DNA of 64,000 bases from Emticicia oligotrophica DSM 17448 (GCF_000263195.1 NC_018748.1:2480001-2544000); one strand, 5' to 3'. Positions 8,129 through 17,238 are shown, counted from the first letter of the stretch. Notes: generated by a model from the sequence alone, not told the origin. Program-made: numbers and translations.

Positions 8129-9943
8129 ATGACGCAAAACATCATTAAAAAACTAATTTTTTGTAGCCTTTGGGCAAGTGCGACCTACGCCCAACAAGTG
8201 CTTCCGCTCAATGACATGTCGGCGTTTCGACCTATCAAAGAAAACTGGAGTATTGTTGGAAATATTTCGGCCAGTATCGACCAAACTAACTCTACAACAA
8301 CACAACCAGGTACTGGAATTTTATCGTGCAAAAATGAAATCGGTAAATATGGAACTGAAAAAGATATTTTGACTGTCATGGAACACGGCGACCTTGACCT
8401 CGACCTTGATTTTATGATGGCCAAAGGTTCGAACTCGGGAATCTACCTTCAAGGACGTTACGAAATTCAGTTGTTTGATAGTTGGGGTAAGAAAACAGCA
8501 AAATATAGCGATTTAGGGGGTATTTATGAGCGTTGGGACGAGTCTAAACCTGAAGGTTCTAAAGGATATGAAGGTGTTGCTCCACGCCTAAATGTAGCTA
8601 AAGCTCCGGGTTTATGGCAAAATATTAAGATTTCGTTTCAAGCACCACGCTTTGATGCTAATGGAAAGAAAATCAGCAATGCCAAAATTTTGTCGATTAT
8701 CTTAAATGGTATCTTAATTCATGAAAATGTTGAATTAAGTGGCCCAACTCGTGGGGCAATAGTAGATAATGAGGTATCGGCTGGGCCGATTCGTTTTCAA
8801 GGTGACCACGGAAATGTAGCATTCAGAAATATCAAATACAAAAGCTTCAATCAAAAAATGATTACTTTCAGCGATTTGAAGTTTGGTGTTTATAAAGGAA
8901 ATTTCCGTACGGTAGCTGATATTGAGAAAATCAAGCCTGAAACAAGTGGAAATGGGGCTTTATTGAACTGGGCGGTTTCAAATGCAGAAAATGAATTTGC
9001 CGTAAAATATGCAGGAAAAATTAAAGTGCCAGATGCAGGGACATACACATTTTCAGTAGTTCATGGTGGAAATACACAAATGAACATCAATGGAAAGGAT
9101 GTATTTAAGAATGGCTGGCTAACTGGCGGACAACGCCAAGCATCAATCGAATTACCAGCAGGGGAAGTTGATTTTGAATTATATTATTGGAAAGCTGATG
9201 GTTGGTTACAACCTTCGTTGGGGCTTTATGTTGAGTCGGAAACGGTAAGAAAACACCCATTACACTCGCCAAACTCAACATTAGTAGGAAATCCAACTTC
9301 GCCCATTTACTTGAATCCAAGCACTGAGCCAGTGGTATTCCGTTCGTTTATGGACATCAATTCGGGCAATAAAAACAAAAGAATTGTGCACGCAGTTTCA
9401 GTAGGAAACAAAGAAAATCTACACTATACTTATGATTTAGACAACGGAGCGTTATTTCAAATCTGGAAAGGCTCTTTCTTGAATACTACGCCAATGTGGA
9501 ACGACCGTGGTGACGGTAGTTCACGTCCAATGGGAAGTCTTACACTTTTAGGCGATGAACCATTGGTAAATAGCTTAGCTTCACCAACAACTGCATGGTC
9601 TGATTTAGATGCAACTTATCGTCCTAGAGGTTATGAATTAGATGAGAATGGCAACCCAACCTTCAAATATGACTACGCTGGAGCCAATATTTCGGACAAA
9701 ACAACTCCAAGTGCTGATGGAAAAATGTTGAATCGTGAAGTTTCGGTAAAAGGTACTGCAACCAACTTATACGCAAGATTGGCTTCTGCAAAGACCATTA
9801 CGCAAGTTGATAGTCTTTATATCATTGATGGTCAATATTATATCAAAGTTACGGAAGGAACTGTAAGCGTTCGCCAATCGAATGGTATGCAAGAATTAAT
9901 TGCTCCATTAGCTGCAAAAGTAGCTTATTCGATAATTTGGTAA
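8129..9943 (+). CDS. Secreted DUF1080 (3-keto-disaccharide hydrolase) + PA14 domain protein
   Basis: This 604-residue protein has a signal peptide (residues 1-21). A DUF1080 concanavalin-like domain follows (about 22-235; features DLDFMMAKGSNSGIYLQGRYEIQLFDSW and GNVAFRNIKYK). Next comes a PA14-type carbohydrate-binding beta-sandwich (about 245-385; IKVPDAGTYTFSV, MNINGKDVF), then a C-terminal region of about 200 residues without a family I can name. DUF1080 proteins are linked to cleavage of 3-keto-glycosides made by periplasmic oxidoreductases. The next gene, 34 bp downstream, is a beta-propeller/cytochrome c protein, so I read the pair as one operon for extracellular sugar oxidation. Confidence 0.88.
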   Translation: MTQNIIKKLIFCSLWASATYAQQVLPLNDMSAFRPIKENWSIVGNISASIDQTNSTTTQPGTGILSCKNEIGKYGTEKDILTVMEHGDLDLDLDFMMAKGSNSGIYLQGRYEIQLFDSWGKKTAKYSDLGGIYERWDESKPEGSKGYEGVAPRLNVAKAPGLWQNIKISFQAPRFDANGKKISNAKILSIILNGILIHENVELSGPTRGAIVDNEVSAGPIRFQGDHGNVAFRNIKYKSFNQKMITFSDLKFGVYKGNFRTVADIEKIKPETSGNGALLNWAVSNAENEFAVKYAGKIKVPDAGTYTFSVVHGGNTQMNINGKDVFKNGWLTGGQRQASIELPAGEVDFELYYWKADGWLQPSLGLYVESETVRKHPLHSPNSTLVGNPTSPIYLNPSTEPVVFRSFMDINSGNKNKRIVHAVSVGNKENLHYTYDLDNGALFQIWKGSFLNTTPMWNDRGDGSSRPMGSLTLLGDEPLVNSLASPTTAWSDLDATYRPRGYELDENGNPTFKYDYAGANISDKTTPSADGKMLNREVSVKGTATNLYARLASAKTITQVDSLYIIDGQYYIKVTEGTVSVRQSNGMQELIAPLAAKVAYSIIW

Positions 9944-9977
9944 TTCAAACCCACAGTATTTTAATTAAAAAGACTAT

Positions 9978-11906
9978 ATGAAAAATATCATAAAAATATT
10001 TATTTCACTCATGACGTTTTCGAGCGTATTTGCTCAAAATTCGGCCGAAAACGACTATTATCGTATGATTACCCTGCCTGTTCCTGAGGGTATGCTTTTA
10101 GAAGTAGGAGGTATTACTACCATGCCTACTGGTGATGTGGCTTTGGCAACTCGTCGTGGCGATATTTGGATTATTAATAACCCAAATATGACTGGTGGTA
10201 CTGCACCCTACTACCGTAAATTTGCAAGTGGTTTGCACGAAATATTGGGTTTAGTTTATAAAAATGGTTCATTCTACTGTGCTCAACGTGGTGAACTTAC
10301 GAAACTGACTGATAAAAATGGCGATGGCCGTGCTGATGCTTACGAAACGGTGTGTAACTTGCCTATTTCGGGGCATTACCATGAATATACTTTCGGACCA
10401 AAAGTTTTGCCAGATGGTTCGATGATTGTAACTGGTAATGTGGCTTTTGGAGATGAAGAATGGTGGAGAGGTGAAAGTCGTCGTCCGTGGAGAGGCTGGG
10501 CTGTGAAGATTTCAGAAGATGGAAAATTAGAGCCTTATGCAACTGGCATGCGTTCGCCGTGTGGAATTGGTATGATTGATGGCGAATTTTGGTACGGAGA
10601 TAATCAAGGCGATTGGATGGGTTCAGGCTTTATTGCTCAAGTAAATAAAGGAGATTTCATGGGACATCCTGCGGGTTTACGTTGGACAAGCGAGCCAAAT
10701 TCGCCTGTAAAACTTACAACTGAGCAATTATATGCTAAAGTGAACCCGCGTAAAGATAAAGATGCCAATGGCTATTATATTAAGCCAGAAAATATTGAAA
10801 GCGAGCGTGGAACTTACCTTTTTGAGTTGAAAAAAGATTTCCCAGAACTTAAACTTCCTGCGGTTTGGTTGCCACATGGAGTGTTAGGGATTTCTACGTC
10901 TGAAATTATAAAAGATGAAACTAACGGAGGCTTTGGCCCATTTGCTGGACAAGTTTTCGTGGGAGACCAAGGAAAAAGTAATATCACACGTGTTTATCTT
11001 GAGAAAGTAAACGGGCAGTTTCAAGGAGCAGCTTTCCCTTTCAGAGAAGGTTTTCAATCTGGAATTTTACGTATGGTTTTTGCTGGTGATGGTTCTATGT
11101 TTGTGGGCGAAACCAACCGTGGTTGGGGTTCGGCAGGAAATACAACGGCTGGTGTAGAACGCTTAGTTTGGACAGGTAAAATGCCTTTCGAAATGAAAAC
11201 AATGAAAGCCATGCCCGATGGTTTTGAAATAGAGTTTACAAAACCTGTAAATAAAGCTACTGCGGCTGATTTCAAAAGCTACCAAATTCGTAGTTTTACT
11301 TACAAATACCACCCTGTTTATGGTAGTCCAACAGTTGACGAGAAATTCTTGACGGTTAAAGGTTTGAAGGTTTCAGAAGATGGCATGAAAGTAAGATTAT
11401 TGGTTGATGGTTTACGTCAATACTATATTCACGAACTAAAAGCCGATGGATTGAAAGATACTGATGGGAAGAATCTATTGCATAGTTTGGCTTTCTACAC
11501 ATTAAATAATATTCCGAGTGGAGAAAAAATGACTGGTTTTGTACCTCGCCCGACAAACCTTAAAACTAACACAGAGAAAACAACTGAAGTTAAACTTACC
11601 ACACCAGATGATGTAAATGCAAAGAAAACCGCTGCTGCGGCAAAAGTAGTACCTACATTCGATGAAGTTAAACCATTGCTTCAAAAACACACTTGTGTAG
11701 CATGTCATCAAGCGGATAAACGTTTGGTTGGCCCAGCCTTTAAAGATGTGGCGAAAAGAAAATACTCAGAGGCTAAAATTGTAGAGTTAATCTATAAGCC
11801 ACAACCAAAAAACTGGCCTGATTATGCTACCGAAATGGCTCCAATGCCGCAAGTACCGAAAGGCGATGCTTTAAAAATTGCTGCTTGGATAAATTCATTA
11901 AAGTAA
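9978..11906 (+). CDS. Sugar-dehydrogenase-like beta-propeller fused to cytochrome c
   Basis: The 642-residue secreted protein (signal peptide 1-19) has a six-bladed propeller of the PQQ/GSDH or PVC-heme type (about 30-400; GEFWYGDNQGDWMGSG, GVLGISTSEI). An Ig-like connector follows (about 400-530), then a C-terminal class I cytochrome c domain. The heme site CVACH lies at 573-577 with a candidate axial Met in MAPMP near 620-623. Family knowledge suggests oxidation of a sugar with electrons passed to the heme and on to the respiratory chain. It is co-directional with the DUF1080 gene 34 bp upstream. The substrate is unknown. Confidence 0.9.
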   Translation: MKNIIKIFISLMTFSSVFAQNSAENDYYRMITLPVPEGMLLEVGGITTMPTGDVALATRRGDIWIINNPNMTGGTAPYYRKFASGLHEILGLVYKNGSFYCAQRGELTKLTDKNGDGRADAYETVCNLPISGHYHEYTFGPKVLPDGSMIVTGNVAFGDEEWWRGESRRPWRGWAVKISEDGKLEPYATGMRSPCGIGMIDGEFWYGDNQGDWMGSGFIAQVNKGDFMGHPAGLRWTSEPNSPVKLTTEQLYAKVNPRKDKDANGYYIKPENIESERGTYLFELKKDFPELKLPAVWLPHGVLGISTSEIIKDETNGGFGPFAGQVFVGDQGKSNITRVYLEKVNGQFQGAAFPFREGFQSGILRMVFAGDGSMFVGETNRGWGSAGNTTAGVERLVWTGKMPFEMKTMKAMPDGFEIEFTKPVNKATAADFKSYQIRSFTYKYHPVYGSPTVDEKFLTVKGLKVSEDGMKVRLLVDGLRQYYIHELKADGLKDTDGKNLLHSLAFYTLNNIPSGEKMTGFVPRPTNLKTNTEKTTEVKLTTPDDVNAKKTAAAAKVVPTFDEVKPLLQKHTCVACHQADKRLVGPAFKDVAKRKYSEAKIVELIYKPQPKNWPDYATEMAPMPQVPKGDALKIAAWINSLK

Positions 11907-11993
11907 AATATCCAATAAACACAAACATGAGATATCCCGAATTTAGTTATAGAAATGATTCATTGCTGTTTTAATGGACGGATGTTTAGGTAA

Positions 11994-12046
11994 AAACAAA
12001 TTTGACTTTAGTCTAATATTAAGTTTGACTAAGGTCAAATTTGTTT
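11994..12046. repeat. TTTGACTTTAGTC palindrome, copy 1, between convergent genes
   Basis: A 20-bp arm (11994-12013) pairs with 12027-12046 at 19 Watson-Crick positions plus one G-T pair, around a 13-nt loop. It is followed by a T run. A second copy with the same 16-base core lies at 42508-42553. Both sit after a rightward stop and before a leftward stop, so they probably serve as bidirectional terminators spread as a repeat family. Confidence 0.8.
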
Positions 12047-12109
12047 TTTTTCATTAATTCGTCAGCTAAAACAGAAGAGGTTAACTCTTGTTTGTTTGGT
12101 ATAAGTATA

Positions 12110-12790
12110 CTAATTCATCGATTTCACCGAACCTGCACCTGAAGTGCTAGATTTAACAGATGCGGCTCCTTTATAGCGAATGCTACTTGCTCCACTGGCA
12201 TCGGCCATAAGTTTCCCCGTAACGAATATTTTTACATCACTTGCCCCAGATGCTTCAATATTAGCCGTTGTGGTTTTAAAATCAAATAGGTTAATGTTTG
12301 ATGCCCCCGAAACATCGGCATTTAGGGTTTGTCCATTTCCGACAACTTTAAGACTTGAAGCCCCAGAGCAATCTAAATTTAAGGCAGCGGCATTGATACT
12401 AAAATTGGCTACTGATGCCCCTGAAATCTCAATCGACATTTTATCGTTGCTAAATCCTGTAACAGTCGATTTTGATGCTCCTGAAAACTCTACACCACTT
12501 AGTTTAGGCATGGTAATATTGACGTAAACTTCTTGTCGGTTTTTATTATTTCCCCAGTTCGACGGATAATGTAGTTCTAGCGTGCCATTATTCACTGCAG
12601 CAATAATTTCCTTAACATCCTTTTCTCGTCCACTTATATCAACTTTATAGGAATTTCCTTGATTGACTGTTATAATGAAGGCACTACCCATATCAAGTTT
12701 GTTAAAGTTTTGTAGGTTGAATGAGCGTTTGTAATCTTGAGCGAAACTATAGCTATTGATTAATAAGATTATTGCAAAGAGTTTTTTCAT
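12110..12790 (-). CDS. Head GIN domain-containing secreted protein (DUF2807)
   Basis: The 226-residue protein has a signal peptide (1-17) and a beta-helix-like body marked by repeated SGAS/SGAG turns (about residues 98, 117, 141, 161, 180, 198 and 215). This is the head GIN domain fold common in Bacteroidota, found in cell-surface proteins of unproven role. The text KLDMGSAFIITVNQG near residue 32 is the usual domain opening. The SGAS repeats create a long antisense open frame at 12180-12527 that I do not regard as a gene. It is monocistronic; downstream lies the shared palindrome at 11994-12046. Confidence 0.9.
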   Translation of the reverse strand: MKKLFAIILLINSYSFAQDYKRSFNLQNFNKLDMGSAFIITVNQGNSYKVDISGREKDVKEIIAAVNNGTLELHYPSNWGNNKNRQEVYVNITMPKLSGVEFSGASKSTVTGFSNDKMSIEISGASVANFSINAAALNLDCSGASSLKVVGNGQTLNADVSGASNINLFDFKTTTANIEASGASDVKIFVTGKLMADASGASSIRYKGAASVKSSTSGAGSVKSMN

Positions 12791-12941
12791 GCTATTTTGT
12801 TTATGGTTTAATCATTAGATGTATAAAAAATAGAAATGTTGCATGAAGGTATAAATAAAATTATTACTTAATAGACTAAAGCCTTGAGATAGTGAAGTTT
12901 GCGAAGGAAAGTAAAAAATTACTTAAATAGATAGTTTTTTG

Positions 12942-12949
12942 TATTTTTG
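12942..12949 (+). promoter_or_regulatory. Probable -7 box for the NTF2-like gene
   Basis: TAttTTTG at 12942-12949 matches the Bacteroidota -7 consensus and lies 27 bp before the ATG at 12977. I see no good -33 box at the standard distance. Confidence 0.4.
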
Positions 12950-12976
12950 GGCTAAATCATCATTAAAAAAATTGTT

Positions 12977-13432
12977 ATGAAAAAACTATTAACTATTTTA
13001 CTCTTCATGGGAGCGTCTCAACTCTTCGCCCAAACTGACGAACAATTAATAAAGGCAACCATTAATCAAGTTTTTGATGGTATGCGAAAAAATGATTCAA
13101 GTATGGTACGTGAAGTTTTGCATCCTTCGTGTTTTTTGAAATCAATCGGAAAAACAAAAACTGGAGAAGTAAAGCTACAAGAAGATGCAATTTTGATGTG
13201 GCTCAAACAAATTGGCACAAAACGAGAAGGAGTAATTTTAGATGAAAGACTGACAAGTTATGATATTAAAATTGATGGAGAAATGGCTATGGCTTGGACT
13301 CCGTATGAGTTTTACGTGAATGATAAATTTAACCATTGCGGAGTAGATGTATTTACCTTGATGAAAACAGATAAGGGCTGGAAAATTGTAGGAATTGTTG
13401 ATACTCGAAGGAAAGAAAATTGTGTAAAATAA
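12977..13432 (+). CDS. Secreted NTF2-like / SnoaL-type protein
   Basis: This 151-residue protein has a signal peptide (1-19) followed by one cone-shaped NTF2-like domain. The pattern is an N-terminal helix (LIKATINQVFDGMRKNDSSMVREVLHP) and a terminal sheet ending in KGWKIVGIVDTRR. Members of this DUF4440-like group are often annotated as nuclear transport factor 2 family proteins; some are enzymes, many are simple ligand binders. I can name no catalytic residue with confidence. It is monocistronic and convergent with the M20 gene, with a shared terminator between them. Confidence 0.8.
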   Translation: MKKLLTILLFMGASQLFAQTDEQLIKATINQVFDGMRKNDSSMVREVLHPSCFLKSIGKTKTGEVKLQEDAILMWLKQIGTKREGVILDERLTSYDIKIDGEMAMAWTPYEFYVNDKFNHCGVDVFTLMKTDKGWKIVGIVDTRRKENCVK

Positions 13433-13435
13433 AAA

Positions 13436-13479
13436 TATCCCTGAAAGTCCCTTCGAAGATTGAAGGGTTTTCAGGGATA
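13436..13479. terminator. Bidirectional terminator between NTF2-like and M20 genes
   Basis: TATCCCTGAAA (13436-13446) pairs perfectly with TTTCAGGGATA (13469-13479), and an inner CCCTTC/GAAGGG stem extends it. It lies between convergent stop codons. Confidence 0.8.
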
Positions 13480-13498
13480 ACCGTATAAAAATCTAAAT

Positions 13499-14785
13499 TT
13501 ACTTCTTCTCGAAATAATCCACCGTTAAATGACATAATGCCTTTACGCCAAGTCCTAATCCACTATCATCGATGATAAAATCAGGTGTATGATGTGGTGC
13601 TGCTACCTTACTACCTACTGGTCTTCCACCTAAAAAGAAGAAAAACGCTGGCACTTTTTTGCCAAAAAAGCTAAAATCTTCTGCACCAGTGGCCAAAGGA
13701 GCTTGTAAAATATTGCTTTTGCCAGCTAAAGCAGTAAGTGTCGGAACCATTTTTTCGGTCAATGTTGGGTCATTGTAGGTAACAGGAACACCGATATTAA
13801 TTTTTAAATCGGCTGTAGCACCTGCACTTTCGGCAATATTTGTGGCAATTTCCTGCATTCTTCTATGGATAAGTTGCTGTTGTGCCTCACTAAATGTACG
13901 AATCGTGCCAATCAATGTTGCTTCTTCTGGAATAATATTACTTCTAATACCCGAATTAAAAGCTCCAACCGTTACGATTGCAGGATTATCGGTAATATCA
14001 ACATTACGACTGATGATGGTTTGAAATGCCATCACAATTTGTGAGCCAGTTGTAATGGGGTCTATGCCGCTCCACGGGCTAGCACCGTGTGTTTGCTTAC
14101 CTTTGATTTTAAGGGTATAAGTATCTGCAGCTGCCATCTCAGGGCCAGAACGGTATCTGATTTGACCGACATCAGTCAAAGAATTAATGTGCAGGCCAAA
14201 CGCAACATCAACTTTTGGATTTTCCATTACACCTTGTTTGATCATTAGGTAGGCTCCTCCTTCTTCCCCAGCAGGAGCACCTTCTTCTGCTGGTTGGAAA
14301 CAAAACTTAACCGTTCCTGCCAATTCATTTTTCATAGAAGAAAGTACTTCTGCTACACCCATTAAAATTGCCACGTGCGTATCGTGTCCGCAAGCGTGCA
14401 TAACACCCGTTTTTTGATTGTTATATTCTGTTACTACGTTTGATTTGTAAGGCAAATCGTTACGTTCGGTTACAGGTAAGGCATCCATATCTGCTCTTAA
14501 TAATACACATGGCCCTGGCTTGCCACCTTTCAATACTCCAACAACACCCGTGTATGCTACTTTTTCTTGAACTTCAATGCCAAGAGATTTGAGATGTGCA
14601 GCAATTTTTTCGGCGGTTTTAAATTCACGATTCCCTAATTCTGGGTTTTGGTGAATATCTCTTCGCCAAGTGATTACCTTTGAATCAATGGCATCGGTTT
14701 TTGCATTGATTTTAGTTTTTAAAGAACTTTGACCGAAACTACAAAGAGTAGTAAGCGGAAGAGCCAGAAGGAGCAGTTTTTTCAT
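13499..14785 (-). CDS. Secreted M20 family amidohydrolase/peptidase (M20D)
   Basis: This 428-residue zinc hydrolase has a signal peptide ending near residue 18. The metal-binding text HACGHDTHVAILMG (about 135) and CFQPAEEGAPAGEEGGA (about 168) is that of M20D enzymes such as N-acyl-amino-acid, hippurate and indole-acetyl-amino-acid hydrolases. A dimerisation insert is visible around GKQTHGASPWSGIDPI. The family removes acyl groups from N-acyl amino acids, here in the periplasm. The likely promoter is at 14850-14880. Exact substrate is open. Confidence 0.92.
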   Translation of the reverse strand: MKKLLLLALPLTTLCSFGQSSLKTKINAKTDAIDSKVITWRRDIHQNPELGNREFKTAEKIAAHLKSLGIEVQEKVAYTGVVGVLKGGKPGPCVLLRADMDALPVTERNDLPYKSNVVTEYNNQKTGVMHACGHDTHVAILMGVAEVLSSMKNELAGTVKFCFQPAEEGAPAGEEGGAYLMIKQGVMENPKVDVAFGLHINSLTDVGQIRYRSGPEMAAADTYTLKIKGKQTHGASPWSGIDPITTGSQIVMAFQTIISRNVDITDNPAIVTVGAFNSGIRSNIIPEEATLIGTIRTFSEAQQQLIHRRMQEIATNIAESAGATADLKINIGVPVTYNDPTLTEKMVPTLTALAGKSNILQAPLATGAEDFSFFGKKVPAFFFFLGGRPVGSKVAAPHHTPDFIIDDSGLGLGVKALCHLTVDYFEKK

Positions 14786-14849
14786 TAGTGTTTTTAATTA
14801 TTGATAAAATTTAGGTAAATGTTTGTAAGAATACAAGATGTTTCTTTTT

Positions 14850-14880
14850 CAAACTTACAGATTCTTTGAAACCTTTAAAA
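14850..14880 (-). promoter_or_regulatory. Promoter of the M20 amidohydrolase gene
   Basis: Read on the minus strand, TAagTTTG (14850-14857) is a perfect -7 box. TTTT (14877-14880) stands 19 nt upstream in place of TTTG. The 5' leader would be about 55 nt. Confidence 0.55.
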
Positions 14881-14976
14881 ACTACTAGCGAAATTTTTAT
14901 TTTTGAATGTTTATAGTCAAATTATAGTTGCGTTTAAAATTAAGTAAAACTACTTATGGCAAAAATATAAGCTATA

Positions 14977-15009
14977 TTGTCTGTGTGTTAATATCGTTAT
15001 TTACATTTG
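14977..15009 (+). promoter_or_regulatory. Probable promoter of the pyrophosphatase gene
   Basis: TAcaTTTG at 15002-15009 is a perfect -7 box, with TTG at 14977-14979, 22 nt upstream. This gives a leader of about 45 nt to the ATG at 15061. A second TAttTTTG at 14898-14905 is possible but farther away. Confidence 0.5.
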
Positions 15010-15060
15010 CCAAATCCTTCATTATTGCGTTTCTTTGCTTAAAATTAGAATTATTAGAAC

Positions 15061-15678
15061 ATGAAACCAGTTTACAAAGCACACCCGTGGCACGGGATTT
15101 CGGCAGGCGAAAACGCTCCGGAAAAAGTAACAGTATTTGTCGAAATAGTACCTTCTGATACCATTAAGTATGAAGTTGATAAAGAATCGGGTTATTTGAA
15201 AATTGACCGTCCACAAAAGTATTCAAACATCATCCCATCACTTTACGGATTTATTCCACAAACCTATTGCGGAGAAGAAGTAGCGAAATTAGCTCGTGAG
15301 CGTGGAACTGACAAAGTACTCGAAGGCGATGGCGACCCACTTGATATTTGCGTATTATCGAGCCACCATATTCCTCATGGCGATATTTTATTACAAGCAA
15401 TTCCGATTGGTGGACTATGTCTATTAGATAAAGGTGAAGCTGATGATAAAATTATTGCGGTTTTAGTTGCTGACCCAATTTACCAGAAATATACTGATAT
15501 CAGCGAATTGCCTGAAGCTATCATTACGCGTTTGAGACACTATTTCTTGACTTACAAGAGTTTACCAGACGAGAAGAATGCTATTGAAATCTCGAATGTT
15601 TATGGCCGTGAAGATGCACAGGAGGTAATCCGTAAATCAATGCTAGATTACCGTGATTTAATCTTCAAACCAATTTAA
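15061..15678 (+). CDS. ppa: Inorganic pyrophosphatase, family I
   Basis: The 205-residue cytoplasmic enzyme splits pyrophosphate to two phosphates and so drives nucleic-acid and protein synthesis. The family I signature is present as GDGDPLDICVL (about residues 95-105), with three metal-binding Asp residues. Conserved substrate residues lie in IVPSDTIKYEVDKESG and near the C-terminal HYFLTYKSLP. The length fits Bacteroidota family I enzymes, which run longer than the 175-residue E. coli form. It is monocistronic, preceded by a good -7 box and followed by a hairpin at 15691-15728. Confidence 0.96.
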   Translation: MKPVYKAHPWHGISAGENAPEKVTVFVEIVPSDTIKYEVDKESGYLKIDRPQKYSNIIPSLYGFIPQTYCGEEVAKLARERGTDKVLEGDGDPLDICVLSSHHIPHGDILLQAIPIGGLCLLDKGEADDKIIAVLVADPIYQKYTDISELPEAIITRLRHYFLTYKSLPDEKNAIEISNVYGREDAQEVIRKSMLDYRDLIFKPI

Positions 15679-15690
15679 TATTTGGACTAA

Positions 15691-15728
15691 TTAGTTTTTG
15701 GCAGTGGATAATTCCTGCTAAAAACTAA
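15691..15728. terminator. Strong hairpin after ppa, no T tract
   Basis: TTAGTTTTTGGCAG (15691-15704) pairs along 14 positions with CTGCTAAAAACTAA (15715-15728), with one G-T pair. It sits 13 bp after the stop and is probably a terminator or 3'-end stabiliser, but lacks a clear T run. Confidence 0.5.
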
Positions 15729-15841
15729 TCAACCACAATTTCCCTCTATTCAACCTTATATATCCATCTTGTTCACAAGGAAATATGTTTCTTGGGGTTA
15801 TTCTTCTTTGGCCAATCTAAGTGTTAAATTTTCATCTTCTC

Positions 15842-15872
15842 TTTTTATTGTTGAAGCAAATTCGTACCTTTG
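15842..15872 (+). promoter_or_regulatory. Probable promoter of the RluB-like gene
   Basis: TAccTTTG at 15865-15872 is a perfect -7 box. TTTT at 15842-15845 is at the standard 19-nt spacing, one base off the -33 consensus. Confidence 0.5.
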
Positions 15873-15915
15873 CGGTTGATAATCAATAAATTACAGCAGT
15901 GATGCTGAAAGTCAA

Positions 15916-17238
15916 ATGAAAAATAACAGACCAAGAACAGAAGAAAGAGAGAAATCTTTCGCCAAAAAAGAAAACACACGTAGTGGCTTTGGCGAAAAAA
16001 GAAGAGAGTTTGATAGTAAGCCTTCGTTTAAGAAAAGAGAAGAAGGTGGAGCTAAGTTTGAGGAGAAAAAAAGACCCTTCGGCGAGAAAAAAACATTTTC
16101 AAGCGAACGCTCATTTCAGCGTAAAGATGAAAAACCAGAGCGTAAATCGTTTAGTGGTGAGCGTAACTTCCAACGCCGCGATAATACCGCCGACAGCCAA
16201 CCAGTTAGAGAAAGAAAAGTATTTTCAGATAGACCTAAAGCATCTAATGATGAACGTCCATTCAAACCGTTCAAGAAAGTAGATGATAGCGGCCGCCCGA
16301 CCTCAAACGACCGTAAGTTTGCTTTTTCGCCTGATAAGCCTCGTTTTCAGAAAAATGAGCCTTATAAGCCATTCAAAAAAGATAAGCCTAATCGTTTCGA
16401 ATTAAAAGAAAATCAAGCGAATGCTTCAAAAGGCGATGCTCCAAATTATGACTTAGAGCGTTTGAAGAGTAGACTTCCTGAAAAAGTACAACGCAAAGTA
16501 CAAAAAGAAGAGAAAGAAGCAGGAAAAGACGAGTTAATCAGATTGAATCGCTATATTTCAAACGCAGGAATCGCCTCACGCCGTGATGCCGATGAGCTTA
16601 TTGCTTCTGGGCAAATTACCGTAAATGGTAAGGTTGTGAGCGAAATGGGTTATAAAGTAAAACCAACCGATGTTGTAAAATACGGAAAGAAAATCTTGAA
16701 TCGTGAGAAACTGGTTTATGTTTTATTGAATAAACCGAAAGATTTCATCACGACTACTGAAGACCCAAATGAGCGTAAAACTGTGATGGATTTAGTAAAA
16801 AACGCTTGTCCAGAACGTATTTACCCAGTAGGCCGCCTCGATAGAAATACGACGGGTTTATTGTTATTGACCAATGATGGCGAATTGGCTGAAAAGCTTT
16901 CGCATCCTTCTAACGAAATCAAGAAAATATACCAAGTAGAGCTAAATAAACCAATCAGCGACGAAGATTTTGATAAAATCTCAAATGGTATTGAGTTGGA
17001 AGATGGTTTCATTAAACCTGATGAATTGGCCATTGTAACACCTGATGCAGAGGTAGTAGGAATCAAGATTCATAGTGGTAAAAACCGTATCGTACGTAGA
17101 ATTTTCGAAAGCTTGGGCTACGAAGTCATGAAACTCGACCGCACCACGTATGCTGGCCTCGATAAAAAAGATTTACCAAGAAGTAAATGGCGTTTTTTGA
17201 CTGAAAAAGAGGTGATTCGCTTGAAGTATATGCTCTAA
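15916..17238 (+). CDS. rluB: RluB/RsuA-family rRNA pseudouridine synthase with long basic N-terminal tail
   Basis: The C-terminal 240 residues form a standard enzyme. An S4 RNA-binding domain (about 202-262, LIRLNRYISNAGIASRRDADELI) is followed by a RsuA-type catalytic domain with the active-site Asp in YPVGRLDRNTTGLLLLTNDG. The N-terminal 200 residues are disordered, made of Lys/Arg/Glu/Phe-rich blocks such as KPSFKKREEG and RKSFSGERNFQRRD. Such tails are typical of Bacteroidota homologues and probably bind RNA or the ribosome. The enzyme isomerises a uridine in 23S or 16S rRNA; the RluB assignment rests on overall resemblance, not on a target-specific residue. It is monocistronic. Confidence 0.88.
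   Translation: MKNNRPRTEEREKSFAKKENTRSGFGEKRREFDSKPSFKKREEGGAKFEEKKRPFGEKKTFSSERSFQRKDEKPERKSFSGERNFQRRDNTADSQPVRERKVFSDRPKASNDERPFKPFKKVDDSGRPTSNDRKFAFSPDKPRFQKNEPYKPFKKDKPNRFELKENQANASKGDAPNYDLERLKSRLPEKVQRKVQKEEKEAGKDELIRLNRYISNAGIASRRDADELIASGQITVNGKVVSEMGYKVKPTDVVKYGKKILNREKLVYVLLNKPKDFITTTEDPNERKTVMDLVKNACPERIYPVGRLDRNTTGLLLLTNDGELAEKLSHPSNEIKKIYQVELNKPISDEDFDKISNGIELEDGFIKPDELAIVTPDAEVVGIKIHSGKNRIVRRIFESLGYEVMKLDRTTYAGLDKKDLPRSKWRFLTEKEVIRLKYML

Noticed and set aside
12180-12527. 115-codon open frame opposite the GIN-domain gene
   Set aside because: It is the antisense image of the repeated SGAS codons of the GIN protein and has no signal, motif or start context of its own.
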